DNA of 64,000 bases from Sphagnum compactum (lineage: Eukaryota; Bryophyta; Sphagnopsida; Sphagnales), in the NCBI GenBank assembly GCA_965153455.1, contig OZ234494.1, positions 9,548,001 through 9,612,000 on the forward strand, given 5' to 3'. Shown in pieces: positions 36,377 through 46,929 of the stretch (positions are counted from its first letter, which is position 1; the number at the start of each line of letters is the position of its first letter). The translations under genes and the position numbers were made by a program. Under the pieces are notes generated by a model, which was given only the letters and a program-made list of their open reading frames with translations, ran no database searches and had not been told where the DNA came from.

Positions 36377-37153
36377 TTAGACGAAAGGTAGATCATGGAG
36401 GACAGATTGTCTTCTGGTACTAGCAACATGCCACAAACGTGGCCAGGGCGACCGTGTTCGTAGTCTGCATGAGCTCAGTAAGAGTGCTAGTGTGGGTGAG
36501 GGGTAGGGCCAAACAAAAGCGTTCCCTAACTTTCTGTGTATTTGGACAAACAAGAAACAAGTGTTCTTCATCTTCAACCTTCCCCAAATCGCAACCTCGA
36601 CAGAGCCTCTCTGCGTATGGCACGCCCTTCCACGCACCTAGCACTACCTCAAGCTGTGTGTTACCACATCGAAACCGAGCCAGAACTTTCCGTAGCTGAA
36701 CGCAGCTGATGTCACACAAGTAGCTTTCGCTCTTGTACAACATACCTTTGAAGCATAAGTATCTTGTCTGCACACTGGTCTCGATCTCGCGATTGGTAAA
36801 GAGATTTTCAATGTAAGCCAGCCGCATATTATCCTTCACCCTTTTACACTCAATATTGTGTGGGGAAAACCTGGAGGGGGTGGGGCCCCAGCCTCCTAGT
36901 TGATCAGGCCTCTTGTCGTAAATCTAGCACCAACCAACTGCACTAGTTGTAACGCAGCCAGCTGAGCCATCTGAACTCCCACCCATACGTTGTGCGCATT
37001 GCACCAAAGTACTTGGCTCTCCGCCCAGCCTCTCACCCCTACTAGACGGGTCGGGTGTATGTGCATTGTCGCAGGAGCCGTTCCCAATGGCGGTTGAGCA
37101 ATCCTCGCCTGGAGCACATGGGTCGTTGCAGGCTTAAGCGTCGTTTCCAACAA
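36377..37153 (-). pseudogene. LINE copy B: C-terminal Cys/His tail
   Basis: An 139-codon open piece (36,420-36,839) carries RLCRGCDLGKVEDEEHLFLVCPN, matching the copy A tail with the Cys and His positions kept. The upstream piece (36,896-37,153) matches copy A 2,170-2,426. This zf-RVT-like tail is thought to help element RNA recognition. It is cut off from the RT by the 1.08-kb insertion. Confidence 0.75.
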
Positions 37154-38236
37154 AGCTTAAGAATATCCGAATGCTTTCACACCCAATTTCAAGTGGATTG
37201 AAATTGAGTGCAAACGCACGTGAATATTCATATATAATTTGAATTGTAATAAACATGCCTAACTTGCATGGGTCCAAACCCTATGCTTGGAATTAAAAAC
37301 CCCAAGCTAGTAAATTGAAAACCACTTGCTATAAGGCTTTGAAATCATAGGCTCCAAGACAAAACACAAAATCTACCCCATATTGATGAAATCTGCCCCA
37401 AACTAATGAAACATTCCATGAAGCAAGGCATATATTGATAGGAGTATGACCTTATTAATATTATGTAATAATTAATTAATATGGATTATAAATAATTATT
37501 GTCACTAAGCATATACCATAGTACATGGGTGGCTTTAACATAAATTAAATCATCTTTTATTTTGACAAATTTTTAAAAATTGTTAGCCTTCGATGTTGAA
37601 GATTTCAAAAATTCAAATTTGAATGCAATTGAGAACAAACAATAACCAAATAAAGAGAAATGCACTAGTGATGTACCAGTTGATCACGAGGATAATAGGA
37701 CCATTGTTTATGCCATTCCATACCATCTTCATGACTGTAATCATGGATGGATGATCATAATCTTCAAAGATCGTGCAATCATGATCATTGATTTTTTGTA
37801 ATATTAAATTGAATAATAGTCATGTAAGATGCATCCAATGATTAAAATTTAATTTTATTAACAAGTTCGGACTTCCCATTTGTACGCCATGTAACCATGT
37901 TTGCCTATTGACGTCACACATAAAAAATATGGAGAGCCTCCTTAGAGCATTATTGGTACTTGATGAAGAAGTCTAGCCCCAAATTGTAGTAAGGAGTCTT
38001 CCCAAAAATTGAGAAAATATTATACCTATAGTACATCACAATAACAAATGGATTGGGTTGAAATAGGTGCATGTGATGTTACACTAGACGTTGCATATAT
38101 AGTCACCTTACATTTATTTCCCTTGCTCATTATGAACTCTAATCTTTATAAGGATTATAAGTGTGGGCTTGGAGGGTGGGTGAGGGACCCGAGCTATAGA
38201 GTGTCACAACCCGACCACTCATAAAGTCACAAAAAT
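37154..38236. other. ~1.08-kb insertion/replacement inside LINE copy B
   Basis: LINE coding similarity stops at CGTCGTTTCCAAC (37,153) and resumes at about 38,237. Copy A is continuous here, and roughly 75 bp of it (about 2,090-2,165) are absent from copy B. The insert is AT-rich and has no coding region. Both edges contain a TTAAG word. Its right part carries GTGTCACAACCCGACC, reminiscent of a plant LTR terminus. Identity unknown. Confidence 0.6.
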
Positions 38237-39231
38237 CTCATTAAGTTCTTTCCCGCAACAAGCATAACGAGTTGGCTTCCCATGCTTTGCCCAAGATGCG
38301 GTCTTTAATGACCGTGCTCACACGGTTATAGTACAACAACGTTTGTCCCCATGCAAAGTGTTCAAAGGGGAATTTGCCAAATTCTGCTAGCACGATGGAT
38401 GTGCTAGTTGTTTTTCGCACCCTAAGCAAGGACTTGAGGAACCTTCGGTACATTACTTCAATAGCCTCTATTTTCTTGGAATCCACCCAAACTTCATAGG
38501 CATAACTTGTTGTTGGAACGCACCAACGTGTTGAAAAGGTCACAGCATAACTGGACGTTCATAATACGTAGCTCCGCACAACGGCGATTCAATGTGAACA
38601 GCGAGTGCCTACTAGCAGCTGCTAGATGTTCCACTACACTATCCAGGTTCGGGGTGGTCTCGAACAGGATCACCAAGTATTTGAAGGTCAGCACATGCTC
38701 AATAGCATCACCTTCAAACACAAACTCTTGGCATAGGTCAGCAGAGTTGAACACCATGACTTTTGTTTTTTTCACGTTCACTGTAGGTCCACGTTCAGCA
38801 CAGAACTGGTGGAACGCGTCTAACTGGTGTTGCAATCCCACCTCTGACTCCGACGTCAAAGCAAGGTCATCTACAAAAAGCAACAACCATACGTGCACAT
38901 TTGCTAGGGTCGGTGCATCGCATTCTCTGTCGTCCAAGTGCCCCTCCAAGGCATCCAAATATAGCCCAAACAATAAGGGGCTAAGAGGGCAACCTTGCTT
39001 CACACATTATTGGCACCTGAAGTTGGAGGTGACACTTTCACTTGGGTGGTTGATGCATACGATATCCTTGGTATACATTGCCTGTAGGCATCATAAGAAG
39101 CGTACCTCCACCCTGAGGCTACCCAACACCTCCCACAACACTTCACGCGACACAGTATCAAACGTTTTTTTGAAGTTCACAAAGCAACAATATAGTGGCT
39201 TCTTTTTTTCCTTGCTCTGTTCTATCAGAGT
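38233..39231 (-). pseudogene. LINE copy B: RT motif B/C and thumb
   Basis: An open piece at 38,494-39,003 begins just after the shared TAA with MKQGCPLSPLLFGLYLDALEG. It contains FVDDLALTS, the catalytic DD box with Val for Ala. A second piece, 38,241-38,543, holds VDSKKIEAIEVMYRRFLKSL. Both match copy A closely. Frames are interrupted, so no enzyme is expected. Confidence 0.8.
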
Positions 39232-40740
39232 TCACAGTATGAAGAGTTGGTCAGTAGTGCGGTAATCTTTGAGAAACCTAGCTTGACCCTTGGCACGCAA
39301 CCCATGTTGTTCAGCCCACTCGCTCAGCCTTTTGTCAAAGATTATAACGAACAACTTTGCTAGGATAGGCCCAACAGTTATCCCCCTGTAGTTGTCAAAT
39401 TTGGAGGCATCGCCCCCTTTAAAGAGCGTGTGGACCACCCCAGTGGAAAGGGCTTCTAGAATGCCTTCCGCCAGAAAGCAGTTGAACGTTGTCAATAGTG
39501 GCATGTGTAGCAGCTCTCCCCCATCCAAAATGAACTCAACTTTCATACCATCCAAACCAGCAGCCTTATTCCTTTGTAGTTTCTTCAGCGCCTGAAACAG
39601 TTCAGCAAGTGTGATATCTGTGTTTAGGGTGTGGCTAGGTGGAGGTTCTGTCACCTGGGCTGAATGATCAATTCGCAGCTGTATGGGTGGCGGAAACTGG
39701 CCAACTAGCCCACGAAAGCCTTCCAAAAGCGTAGCTGCACTAATTTTGTCCACAACGGATGCCCGTGGCCGGTACTTTTTCCAAAACAAGAGTGCATCCA
39801 CCTTGGCAAGTGTACACATATGTTGAGCTCTTGCAGTTTCCCAGAATTTTTTTTCTTTTTTAATAAATTTTTGAGTTTACTTGCCTGATGTTTAGCGGCA
39901 TGTGAATCGGGGTTGGCTTTCAGCTAGAACCTCAGCTCACGCTTCGCTATACGGCAGTCAGCATCAAACCAGGGTTTATGGCAATGTCGCGCTCTGCAGT
40001 TTCCTCCCGAAGGCTTGTTGCCAAAAATAAACTTTGCTATAGCACCCACGTACTGCTGTAGTAGGTCAGCTAACCCGTTTGCCCCCAAATGCCCGATTGA
40101 GTCAGCAACCCATAAGTTTCCAAGATTCATTGCTAAGGCAAGCTGATACTCTTCAGCTTTTGATTTATCATATTTGAACCTAGGTAAAAAAAAAATTGTT
40201 ACAACTGTATGTTGTGGCTCAACAAAGTTACAATCGATGCTCAACCGTAGGCGTAACGGCCTGTGGTCAGAGTTTCCCCCCATCACGCAATAGCGGGTGT
40301 CGTCTATTATCACCTCGAGTTGTGTAGCAGCTTGCCAAATTGCAGGTGAGCCAACAATATAATCGACAGTGCTACGCCTCCCATTTGCCAAGTAAGTGAA
40401 CTCCCCTGATTCGTTGCCAGGTGTTTGGCCGTTTAGGATGAGAGCAACCCAGCGTCACAACATAGGTCCAAGAGCTCGCGGCCCCAGCCGCCAACACTGG
40501 CGTCGCGGTTCTGTCACTTAGCCACAGCACTTGGTTGCTCAGTCTCAGCGAGCTCAGGCACTTGTAACATTCACAAAGGTCTCTAGTGTCAATGGTATCT
40601 AGTAACGTTGCAATTCGCAGATTAAAATCCCCTCCCAATAATACTATGCCCCCTAGAGTTTGAACTTCAGCAATATCTGCTGCCAGGTTTTGGAACAAGG
40701 ATTCGCTCTCGTGTTTGGAGCCAACAGGGGCAACATACAC
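39232..40740 (-). pseudogene. LINE copy B: endonuclease, linker and RT N-terminal half
   Basis: Three open pieces in different frames: 40,372-40,740 (endonuclease, GDFN), 39,924-40,391 (DYIVGSPAIW, NSDHRPL) and 39,232-39,819 (RT fingers, LFKGGDASKFDNYRGIT). An AP-endonuclease would nick target DNA and the RT would copy the LINE RNA into it, but the frame is split, with shifts near 39,850 and 40,390. The retained motifs help define what copy A lost at the window edge. Confidence 0.8.
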
Positions 40741-41089
40741 TTATAATCACTAATGATCTCAATTGAATGACAAACCACCATGTCGTCATGTGAAGGTTGG
40801 TCAACAAATATTTGTATAGCTTGCCTTGTGGATTCTTGTTGAATTAACATGGGAGTGAGATTTAATATAAGTGATGAGTTGTTGATGACAATATTTCTGA
40901 TTCCGTATCAATAATAACTTTTGGAGTGGAATTGGTGTGTTTATCTCCTAAAATGTCTAAAGAATTTGCAGCCTCCACAAAAGTATTAGGCATGTCGAAA
41001 GCATTTAAAGCTTGTCAATGATTGAATCTGCATGAATTGTTGTCCAGAAAAGGGAAAATATTAAGTAATGATTTCAAGAAATAATTGGA

Positions 41090-41990
41090 GTTAGCATATA
41101 AAATACATGAAAAAGTATGAAAATTTACCTTTTGGAGGAGTTGTAATTTCCACATGTTTATAACATGGGTTGTTAGATTTGTAGAAATTCAAAATATTAG
41201 TAAGTGCAGCATTGCAAACTAAAACTATTTCTCTATAATTACAATGAATTGAACTAATGTTAAAGCCCCAACAATTGAAACTTTGAAACACCCCATTGCT
41301 GCAATGTTGGCAGGAAGAAGGGTTATAGGTGGGGCTAGTGTTGTAGCAAATGCATAACTATGGGAACGAATTAAATGATTTCATCCAAATTTCACAATAG
41401 ATAACCATACATTATTTTGGGCCAATGTTGTCATAGCCAATTCTATCATGGTTAGGGAATGCATTTTTTTGGAAGTATTCCCATATACAATCCATTTGCA
41501 ATGGCAAATTGACGTAGCTCATTATATGAAGTTTTTTGAAGTGATTCAAAACATTTTGTACAAATTGAAAGTTGTGGAAAGTTTGACAATAATGGTGGAT
41601 GCAACAAAATTCCTCCGATTGATAATAACATACCTTCAAAAATCTTGCATGGGGGTTGAAGCGCATAATGGTTCGAAAGAGCTAGTGGGAGGTCTACAAG
41701 AAGTTGAAATTTTTGCCTCATGAATTCTAAACATAATTCATTTGGGAAGTGTTTAGGCAAAGATGACATGGGAACAAGATTGTCACAAACAGAACAAATT
41801 GATTCATCCATTCCTGTTGTTAAACACAATTCAGCCATATCAAATATTTGATGAAGGCAAGATGATTGAACATGACCAATAACATTTTTAGCATCCAATG
41901 ATTTGAGATAAGTTGACATGTGTAATCTTCGGACATTTTCTTCTTTGGTTTCCTTTACACGTTGATTTTGAATATATATCCTAAATTGTT
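41090..41990 (-). pseudogene. Helitron helicase-like protein, N-terminal DUF6570-type region, decayed
   Basis: An open frame of 155 codons (41,452-41,919) shows two Cys pairs, ICSVCDNLV and SICTKCFESLQK, followed by FAIANGLYMGILP. In another frame (41,100-41,450) the same domain continues: MIELAMTTLAQNNV, RSHSYAFATTLAPP, LLPANIAAMGCFKVSIVGA. This order (CxxC, CxxC, FAIANGL-Y-G-LP, SHSYAF-TT-PP, G-F-V-I-GA-T) is what I know from DUF6570 regions at the N-terminus of Helitron Rep/helicase proteins. The Rep HUH nuclease and helicase parts were not found: LINE copy B begins about 350 bp downstream on the same strand. Stops and one shift make it a pseudogene. An autonomous Helitron would use this protein for rolling-circle transposition. 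Confidence 0.65.
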
Positions 41991-43700
41991 TTTGTTGTTG
42001 TTTTCAAGTTGCAAGAGATTCTTCTGCATTTTTTTTGTGTGCATAATTGTTTTGTTATCTAGTCGACATTCATATTCGATTTAAGATTCATTTGCACATC
42101 GTTTACGCATTCAATTTTGTTGCAACACTAGGCAATGTTCACATGTCATACATGGTTTAGATGAATCCATTCAATTTTAATATGTTTGCACAACAAGAAA
42201 AGTTTTGAAGGAAAGTTTGGCTTGATACCAAAGGGGCATACTATAATACTTCCTTTGTTGGGTGAAGGGATTAGGGGTGTAGTGGAGAAAGGGGGTACAT
42301 TGGATGAAGCTAATGGCATGTTGCAAGTTGGGACAGATAGTTGCAGACCATGGAATTCTACATGGATGAAGTCATGGGTTCCCAATCTCCAATTGTTTCA
42401 ACCAATTCCAATATGTCAAGATCTTGGCTCTTTTGTTGGTGTCACTATATTCTTGGAACTTGCCATTGTGTCTTCCTTGACTTTCAATACATACTAGAAA
42501 TGGTAGTTGGTTCTGGCAGTCAATTGTAGCAAATCATAATCCATGAATTTTGTATGTTGTTTCCTATAAGGTCAATTAAATACATTTCAACAAATAAATC
42601 TTAAAAGTATTTTAAATTATGACAATCACATGCTTTTATTAGGGATACTTGCATTATGGATTCATGATGACATACATGTGGAAGTCTTTTGTTAGTGATA
42701 GTCTTCCTCTAGACCTGAGCCACTTGAGTATATTGAGTTGTTCATAGGAATATCCATGACAATGTACGAGTAACACATGATTACCATAGGAAAATGGAGT
42801 TAATTATGCATCTTATGAACACATGTTGTTGATAAAAATGTTGGGAAATTCCCTTCTTGGGGTTCAAATGAATTTGGCACTTGTTTCTAATGGTTGAGAA
42901 CAACATCCATGGTCATTTCCCTCATGCATAACATTAAAACTTTGTATGTTGGGGTCTTGTTGTTGATTGTCTTCTTTTGAAGCAAGGTTAATTTGATGAG
43001 TAGATCTTTCTAAAGTTGTATTTTTGCTCTTCAATATTGCCTCAAAAGGGTCTTTACCTATTTTTCACTTCCTTGCCGTAGAAATTACCAATATGTGAAT
43101 TACAACAATACAATGATGTCAAAGATAATTGCAAAGTACCTTTGGAAGTTGCACTATCATACCATCTAGACACCATACACATAAAATCTATACTACTAAG
43201 AAGATCAAATTCTATTTGAATATCTTGACAATGCAACCAGATCTTGATAATTCACAAAAAACTCATGACAAACCTTTGGAAATAAGGAGCACAACATGGT
43301 TTTAAAAATAATGTGTGAAAACTAGTTATGAAATTTCTCCTACATTAAGGAGAGCCCCAACTTGACATCTAATAACACATGATAGTGAGAATTTGAAAAT
43401 CAAAACTTGCATTGTGCATAAACATATTTTGTGGTGCCTTATGCCGGTCATTAATAGAAACCTCCATCTTTTTTTGTGAGCATTATTCAAGCCAAGATCG
43501 TTGCAAAATGTAAACATCCCACATTGCAAGTTGTTTTAGCATAATCAATTCCCCATACCAAATCACTTTCAAAGATGTGTCAGTTAATGAACTTTCTTAA
43601 TGTTGATAATGACAAAAAGGTCAAAACCTAAATAAGCATCCACATTTGTTTGATTGCATATTCATTCTCCTAAATCATTGCATCCCATAATTTGTCATTC
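41991..43700. other. Spacer 5' of the Helitron relic
   Basis: Open frames on both strands (42,146-42,497) show no known family. A basic, Gln/Asn-rich stretch just upstream of the DUF6570 region on the minus strand may be its decayed N-terminus. Nothing else is supported. Confidence 0.35.
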
Positions 43701-43718
43701 CCATTCTGTTGCAAATAC

Positions 43719-43855
43719 CTTTCCAAGGGCTACCCACAATAACGCGAGTGAATGCATTGTTGAATTCTATGTCTTTTGTGATTCCACCATCAAGCACCAA
43801 GGTTACCAACCTTCTCATTTCCATAGCCTCAAAACCTGTGAAGTGAAATTGGCAA
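43719..43855 (-). pseudogene. BRCT-domain exon, TopBP1/MEI1-like fragment
   Basis: A minus-strand exon-like segment of 137 bp with acceptor TATCTAG at its start and donor AAAG|GTATTT at its end. It encodes FHFTGFEAMEMRRLVTLVL, then DGG and NNAFTRVIVGSPWKG. The pattern (F-GF---E-R-L--LV--GGG...-TH-VVGSP) is that of a BRCT repeat; plant MEI1/TopBP1 proteins have closely similar wording. BRCT repeats bind phosphorylated DNA-repair partners in the nucleus. The Gly-rich turn is altered (GGI instead of GGG) and Thr-His became Thr-Arg. No neighbouring BRCT exon was found, so this is a lone fragment. Confidence 0.45.
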
Positions 43856-43869
43856 CTAGATATATGTAA

Positions 43870-45570
43870 GTTTGTGTTCATGTTTATTGTCAAGTTATTT
43901 TCAAACTAGATTGAGGTTCAATTATTCAATTGTTAATAATCGGTGTAATCCGATCTCCAATATGCATTCATATGATCGCATTAACATTAAGATGAAGAAA
44001 CATGTCCCTTTTGATTTATGCTACATACGTGCTATTATAATATTCATTAATTCATGAAATTCGTTGTTTATAATATTATACATTGTATGCATGGTTTGTT
44101 TTAAGTTTTGGGATATACAAATTTTGATGCATATTTTGAAAATTAGCAAATATTGTTGACTTTATATTACCCAAAAAAAGAACAGAAATTGATTTGACCT
44201 AAAAGATGTCCAAGTAATCAAATCTAGACATTAGAATGAGGAAAATGAATAAGGCATGTTGCAATTTAACTTAACTACCTACATTGACATGAAAAGACAC
44301 ATGAAAAGGCACATGCTAGTGTCTATGGAAGCCTCTTTTGTTGCAAAATATGTGAGAACCAACCAACCAAAACATTCATCTCCATGATAGTAAATGTAGA
44401 TTATGAACCCATTTCATGTGCCATTTCATGTGCCTTTCCAACCATCTCCCTGCTCATACTACCTTAACATGTGTTACATTCTACTTCCATTTATCTTTCC
44501 TTTATAGTGGTCATTGTATCATGCATATGCAAGTAATGTTGAAATGTTTTTAGTGCTTATGTCTATTTGTTGTTAATTTTTTGTTGCATTTGTGGTTTGT
44601 TGCACGTCTTTTATGTGCTTTTGAGTTTATGTTCTTGGTGCTTCTTTCTCATGAGTAGAAAGTTCAAAAATTTGCTTGAATAATGTTATTCCCCAATGCT
44701 TGTTTTTAATTTGGTGTCATTCACTTATGCAAAATTTAATGATAAATTGAAGTCTTTTTGTTTTTTACTCTTGTCCATTTTTTAATGTTCCACACCACTT
44801 TTTTTGTAGTGTAAGAATCTACCTAAGTTTAATTTCCGCATTAGATTTTTAAGAAAAATCATCTGGTGTAGATGTTGAATTATGGCTTGAGATGAATTTA
44901 ACATTTTTTTCTTCCCAAGTTCAAGTTTGTGATATAGTAGGCATTCATGAACTCAGGATGTTAAGAAACAATTCATGATATTAGATCTATCCTATATTGA
45001 AAATTGCAAGTTGCATTTCACTTGGAAATAGTAGTCTTTGATTTATTTGGGGCATAGGAAATTATTTGAAATATCAAGTTTTTGAACACCATCATGATTA
45101 TTAATGAAGGGGAAACATACCAAACAATAAATCAACAAACTTTGTTCTTAAGAATAGGAAATAAGTTTATCATTATGGGAGAGACCAACCTAGTAATTTG
45201 GCAGAGATTCCAAGGGAGCAGTATAGCGCAAGGGTTTGCTTGCCCCTAGCAATTGCATTGACCCACCTTGTACTTTGAGATGGATCATTTGTTTTATGTA
45301 ACTTGGTAACTTCTGTTATTGACCATACTATAAACATATTTGTAAAAATATTGGGAAAATTTTGTGAGAGAAATTGAATTAACAATGCTTATAAAAAAGG
45401 TGGAGTCTTTGTGAACTTTCCAAGCAACACAAAGAAAATACAACAATTTTTTGGCCGCCAAAATACAAAATGGCCTCTCTTTTAAAATGAGTGGCCTCTC
45501 CAAGTGTTCAACTAAGCATTGTAATTCCAGAGTGCACAATGGCATGAAGAACAAAAGGGAACATGAGGGC
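43870..45570. other. AT-rich spacer between gene fragments
   Basis: A loose inverted pair around 44,290-44,450 (ACATGAAAAGGCACATG versus CATGTGCCATTTCATGTGCC) is visible. No exon was recognised. Confidence 0.4.
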
Positions 45571-45578
45571 ATTTTCAC

Positions 45579-45665
45579 CTCATTCCCATGCATGTCCATT
45601 GAAGTCTTTAGTTCAACCTAACAAAAAAGAGGCTCATGACCTTTTCCAAGAATTAAATCCAAGAG
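45579..45665 (-). pseudogene. CNNM/DUF21 (CBSDUF) exon, downstream piece
   Basis: An exon of 29 codons, flanked by TTTTTTGTAG| and |GTGAAA. It begins LLDLILGKGHEPLF and ends VELKTSMDMHGNE, matching the LLD--LGKGH-ALFRRAELKTLVDMHGNEA segment of plant DUF21 (CNNM-like, CBS-pair) membrane transporters. The RRA tripeptide is C-stop-V here (TGT TAG GTT), which can be largely explained by C-to-T changes. It follows the 46,020-46,101 exon after a 354-bp intron in matching phase, so the two are adjacent exons of the donor gene. Inactive through the stop. Confidence 0.6.
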
Positions 45666-46019
45666 CTACAAAAAAGTGAAAAATGTTGATAAATCCTTTC
45701 AGCCAATGAATGTCTAAACAAAGTTTATTTTCAAGATTAACTGAATACATACAAAGTACTATCCTCAACAAACATCATGTGGATCATAGATAGTTCACCA
45801 AGCAATCCAACTTGTCATTACATAAACATTGAAAGTCACCAATGGGAACTTATGCTAAATCACCAAAATTGTTAGCTTGAAACTATAGGCAAAGGGTGGT
45901 ATAAAAGTCACACAATATTACATAAATGTAGAACATCCAAAACAATTTACATGCAATCCCTATTGATTCTCCAAATGTTCTATTTGTCACTTTGGGTCAA
46001 GAGTTAGAGCAATATTTAC

Positions 46020-46101
46020 CTTGCTGATTGGAGAAGCAATTGGGAAGAATATAACAAGGAGTACATAGACCATTGGTGCCATAGTTGCACCAACCGCCAA
46101 C
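46020..46101 (-). pseudogene. CNNM/DUF21 (CBSDUF) exon, upstream piece
   Basis: An 82-bp exon with acceptor AAATTTAG| and donor CAGCAAG|GTAAAT. It encodes LAVGATMAPMVYVLLVIFF followed by PIASPISK. This is the hydrophobic helix of the DUF21 domain (typically YGLAVGA--AP-VR-LL---FP-SYPISK). The usual Arg after the MAP segment is Tyr. It ends in phase 0 and joins the 45,579-45,665 exon (LLDLILGKG...) in frame. The family's proteins are plastid or membrane divalent-metal or magnesium transport-related. Only two exons are present here. Confidence 0.6.
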
Positions 46102-46298
46102 CTAAATTTGGAGCAAATTGCTTGAAGTACAATCTAACATCATCTCACATAGCAAATACAATTCTCTTAACCAAGTGGTCTCTTAGAGAATTATAAAGTA
46201 TTCTAGAAAGATACAGATAGTTGAAAAGAAGACACTTGGACATAATGATTTGTATATGCTTGCCAAAAAGCCCAACTCAAAGGTAGGACCCTTTACAG

Positions 46299-46424
46299 AC
46301 ATGAATGGCTACAGAATGGAGGGTAGAATTCTAGCAGTGAGAATGGCAACACTTGTATTACTCCCTAGGGGTCCTAGTGGAAGTACTCCCTCACAACAAT
46401 TTTCATTGGCGAAAGATTTTTAAT
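46299..46424 (+). pseudogene. SF1/BBP-like splicing-factor RRM end, fragment (opposite strand)
   Basis: After an acceptor-like CTTTACAG, the plus strand encodes MNGYRMEGRILAVRMA followed by RGPSGSTPSQQF and a stop at about 46,422. Plant branch-point-binding protein (SF1/BBP) carries a C-terminal RRM ending -NGYRLEGRT-AVRVAGKPP with a Pro-rich tail, so the match is good though short (about 35 residues). Upstream exons (KH domain, zinc knuckles) were not found. Unlike the other fragments nearby it lies on the plus strand, which argues for a separate capture or an inversion. Confidence 0.4.
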
Positions 46425-46775
46425 TACATTAGTTATAGCTAGAAAAATCAGTTGGAGGTACTGCACCTACCATGCTTCACATACGAATTAGCATTTTCAT
46501 AGGCCAGTTATATCATCAAACCTCTACTATCCAAAACAACTCCTAGCATTGCATGATTAATTTATGATAATTTCAACAATCCTCCATTTATTGAAACTTT
46601 CTTTGCATATTTTAAAATATTATATTCAAACTCCAAAGTTATGAATATAACATGTATCAATTCCTATTGGTAAGAGGAAAAATTGAATTCACCTCCCCAA
46701 ACATGAGAATCAAGGCAATAACAACCCCACATATTCACTTTTGAAATCTGTCCATAATCCTTCACCTATATTACA

Positions 46776-46928
46776 TTATTGTCTATTGTTGCTTTTTGTA
46801 ACAACAGTAGTCATAGTTGCATAGAAAGTGTGACTCTTAGCAACCTTGTTGAAGTCAAAGATAATGTTACCTTCTTGCCAATCATTATATCTATCAACAC
46901 CAACACCACATTCCAATCCTGCTCCCAC
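46776..46928 (-). pseudogene. infB-like: Chloroplast-type translation initiation factor IF-2, last exon
   Basis: A 51-codon exon with acceptor CTATACAG| (phase 0) and its own TAA. It encodes [20 protein letters not shown], then NIIFDFNKVAKSHT. Plant IF-2 (FUG1 type) ends [32 protein letters not shown], so this is the C-terminal domain end (domain C2, which binds formyl-Met-tRNA in bacterial IF-2). The frame is intact but no neighbouring IF-2 exon is recognisable within the adjacent 1.1 kb. The GTPase part of an IF-2 lies 9.9 kb upstream on the same strand. Called pseudogene because it is isolated. Confidence 0.65.
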
Positions 46929-46929
46929 C

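Larger units (their letters stand above)
34797..40335 (-). repeat. Right arm of the large inverted duplication
   Basis: Reverse complement of 1-4510, interrupted by an insertion at 37,154-38,236. It shares the LINE, its stops, the 46-bp direct repeat and 1.5 kb of 3' flank with the left arm. Confidence 0.88.
36340..40742 (-). mobile_element. LINE-type retrotransposon, copy B, decayed and interrupted
   Basis: Same element as at 1-3 kb, inverted. It reaches further 5' and shows the endonuclease start region VLLGGDFNLR (about 40,650) and GGNSDHRPLRLRL (about 40,290). RT and tail follow. The recognisable LINE ends at about 40,742 at MYVAPVGS, upstream of which the sequence changes to Helitron-like relic; a 5'-truncated insertion is typical of LINEs. 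Shared stops with copy A: TGA (39,093-39,091) and TAA (39,009-39,007). A ~1.08-kb block at 37,154-38,236 replaces about 75 bp of coding sequence. Confidence 0.88.
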
